Positions 4,926 to 6,129 of a stretch of 6,129 nt of DNA are shown piece after piece (within the stretch, counting starts at the first letter, position 1; the number at the start of each line of letters is the position of its first letter). The stretch lies in NCBI GenBank assembly GCA_947380915.1, contig CANCSY010000197.1:1-6129 (forward strand). The letters are read 5' to 3'. Position numbers and translations under genes: made by a program. The notes beneath the pieces are model-generated. The model was not told where the DNA came from and did no database searches. It saw only the letters and a list, made by a program, of their open reading frames with translations. Source of the DNA: Beijerinckiaceae bacterium. Lineage in GTDB: Bacteria > Pseudomonadota > Alphaproteobacteria > Rhizobiales > Beijerinckiaceae.

Positions 4926-6129
4926 GCGCCTCGTCCTTCCGTCATCAATTCATGGGCGCGGCTGACCCGCGCCTTGCTGACTTGGTGTTCGCCCGCGCGC
5001 CGCGCGTCACGCTCGGCCGCATCGCGCAAACGCTTGGCGGCGGAGATGCGCACGAGCACAGGATTTGATTCCACGATGGCGTCGAGCATGGCCTTCGCCT
5101 CTTCTTCCCAGGCGAGTTCCTGGTGCAGGCGCGAGGGCGTGGGATCGACCTTGTCCATCTCCGTGCCCAGCGGCAGGATATGGAACAGGGCGTCGAAGAG
5201 GGCGTTGCAGACCTCCTGTACCACATAGGTCGCGCCCGCATAGCCCATGAAGGGCGTGCCAGTGTGTCGCCTGATGATGGCGCCCGGGAAGGAGGCGGGA
5301 ATATACCTGGAGCGCCCGCCAGCTTCCGCAGCATACATGCGCTCGTTATAGCTGCCGAAAAGCACCAGCGGCCCCTTGGTCTTCACCAGGGTGCGCACTG
5401 CGTCGTTGTCGGTCTTCTCACCCGCGCGCCGCGCTATGGCGAAATTGCAGGGCAGGCCCATTTCATCGGCAAGGAAATTGCGCAGGCCCCGCGTATAGGT
5501 CTCGTTCGCCACGACAGCGAAGCTCGCCGTGCCGAAGAAGTCCTGCGTCACCGAACGCCAGAGATCCCAGAGCGGCTTGATGGTCGTGTGTTTCTCGCGC
5601 TCGATGAAGGGTTCGGGATCGATCTCCAGCAATTCGCCGAGCGTATGCAGGAATTTCGTGGTGCTGTGCAGGCCGATGGGCGCTTGCAGATACGGCCGAT
5701 CGAGCTGCTCGCACAGGAGACGACCGAATTCGCGGTACATGCAGATATTCACATCCGCATCCGCGAGGCGCGGCACATCGGCCAGATGGCTGCCCAGCGG
5801 AAAGACCATGTTGATCTCGGCGCCCATGCCCTCCACGAGCCTGCGGATTTCCGCAAGATCAGAAGGCATGTTGAAGACGCCATAGCAGGGCCCGATGATG
5901 TTCACGCGCGGCTTGGCGCCGGGGGCGCGTGGCTTGCGCTTGGGGGCGGCGCCTTTCTTGGGGCCATATTCCGTCCACAACCAGCTCATGGCGCGGTTGG
6001 CGCATTGCCATTGATCTTCATCGATGGTGCGCGGCAGGAAGCGCTGGATGCCCGTGCCTTCGGGCGTCACGCCGCCGCCGATCATCTCCGCGATGGAGCC
6101 GGTGACGACGACGCTGGGCAGATCGGGAT
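4922..6129 (-). CDS. bchZ: Chlorophyllide a reductase subunit Z (BchZ), 5' end missing
   Basis: BchZ with BchY forms the nitrogenase MoFe-like catalytic part of chlorophyllide a reductase. BchX supplies electrons to it, and the complex reduces the C7=C8 bond of ring B to give the bacteriochlorin. The frame is open to the window edge, so 401 residues are visible and about 90 are missing by comparison with the usual 490 or so. Visible parts, in order: a nitrogenase-like segment [16 protein letters not shown], a lysine/proline/alanine-rich linker at visible residues 55-73, then [21 protein letters not shown] and [18 protein letters not shown], a central [10 protein letters not shown], and a C-terminal protochlorophyllide-reductase-like helical domain (about 338-395, from [11 protein letters not shown]). 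The N-terminal cysteine thought to help bind the FeS cluster is outside the window. The stop overlaps the next gene's ATG, placing puf translation directly downstream of bch. Confidence 0.95.
   Translation of the reverse strand, partial: PDLPSVVVTGSIAEMIGGGVTPEGTGIQRFLPRTIDEDQWQCANRAMSWLWTEYGPKKGAAPKRKPRAPGAKPRVNIIGPCYGVFNMPSDLAEIRRLVEGMGAEINMVFPLGSHLADVPRLADADVNICMYREFGRLLCEQLDRPYLQAPIGLHSTTKFLHTLGELLEIDPEPFIEREKHTTIKPLWDLWRSVTQDFFGTASFAVVANETYTRGLRNFLADEMGLPCNFAIARRAGEKTDNDAVRTLVKTKGPLVLFGSYNERMYAAEAGGRSRYIPASFPGAIIRRHTGTPFMGYAGATYVVQEVCNALFDALFHILPLGTEMDKVDPTPSRLHQELAWEEEAKAMLDAIVESNPVLVRISAAKRLRDAAERDARRAGEHQVSKARVSRAHELMTEGRGA

Overview
The window is a photosynthesis gene cluster from a purple, bacteriochlorophyll a-type phototroph, almost certainly an alphaproteobacterium. 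The DNA is GC-rich. The antenna polypeptides resemble those I remember from Rhodospirillum rubrum: the beta chain runs on past the WRPW motif with a PGPKGY tail, and the alpha chain contains FDPR and FNWLEG. A four-heme reaction-centre cytochrome is present and there is no pufX. Family or genus cannot be fixed from the sequence alone; phototrophic Rhodospirillales/Acetobacterales or Sphingomonadales are possible.

Layout. From the right edge leftwards, on the minus strand, lies the end of a bch-puf superoperon: bchZ (5' end outside the window), a small one-TM protein in the pufQ position, pufB, pufA, a 196-nt hairpin-rich spacer, pufL, pufM and pufC. Spacing is tight: bchZ and the small gene overlap by ATGA, pufM and pufC overlap by ATGA, and pufB ends inside the pufA ribosome-binding site. 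On the plus strand at the left edge is an aerR/ppaA-like gene for a cobalamin-binding regulator, convergent with pufC. The two stop codons are separated by 74 nt that contain two stem-loops. No stretch over 300 bases lacks a gene.

Function. BchZ, with BchX and BchY encoded elsewhere, reduces the chlorin ring B on the way to bacteriochlorophyll a. The PufQ-like protein may help supply pigment to the membrane. PufB and PufA build the LH1 antenna ring around the reaction centre of PufL and PufM (subunit H is not in the window), and PufC re-reduces the special pair from the periplasm. AerR-type proteins modulate the PpsR/CrtJ repressor of such genes, so a likely regulator sits beside its presumed target operon.

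All ligand residues checked in PufL, PufM, PufC, PufB and PufA are intact, so the genes look functional. I found no mobile element, CRISPR array, tRNA or rRNA, and no convincing undescribed system. The points of interest are RNA stem-loops between genes, the divergent PufQ-like protein, a probably processed PufB tail and a PufC that lacks a lipoprotein cysteine.
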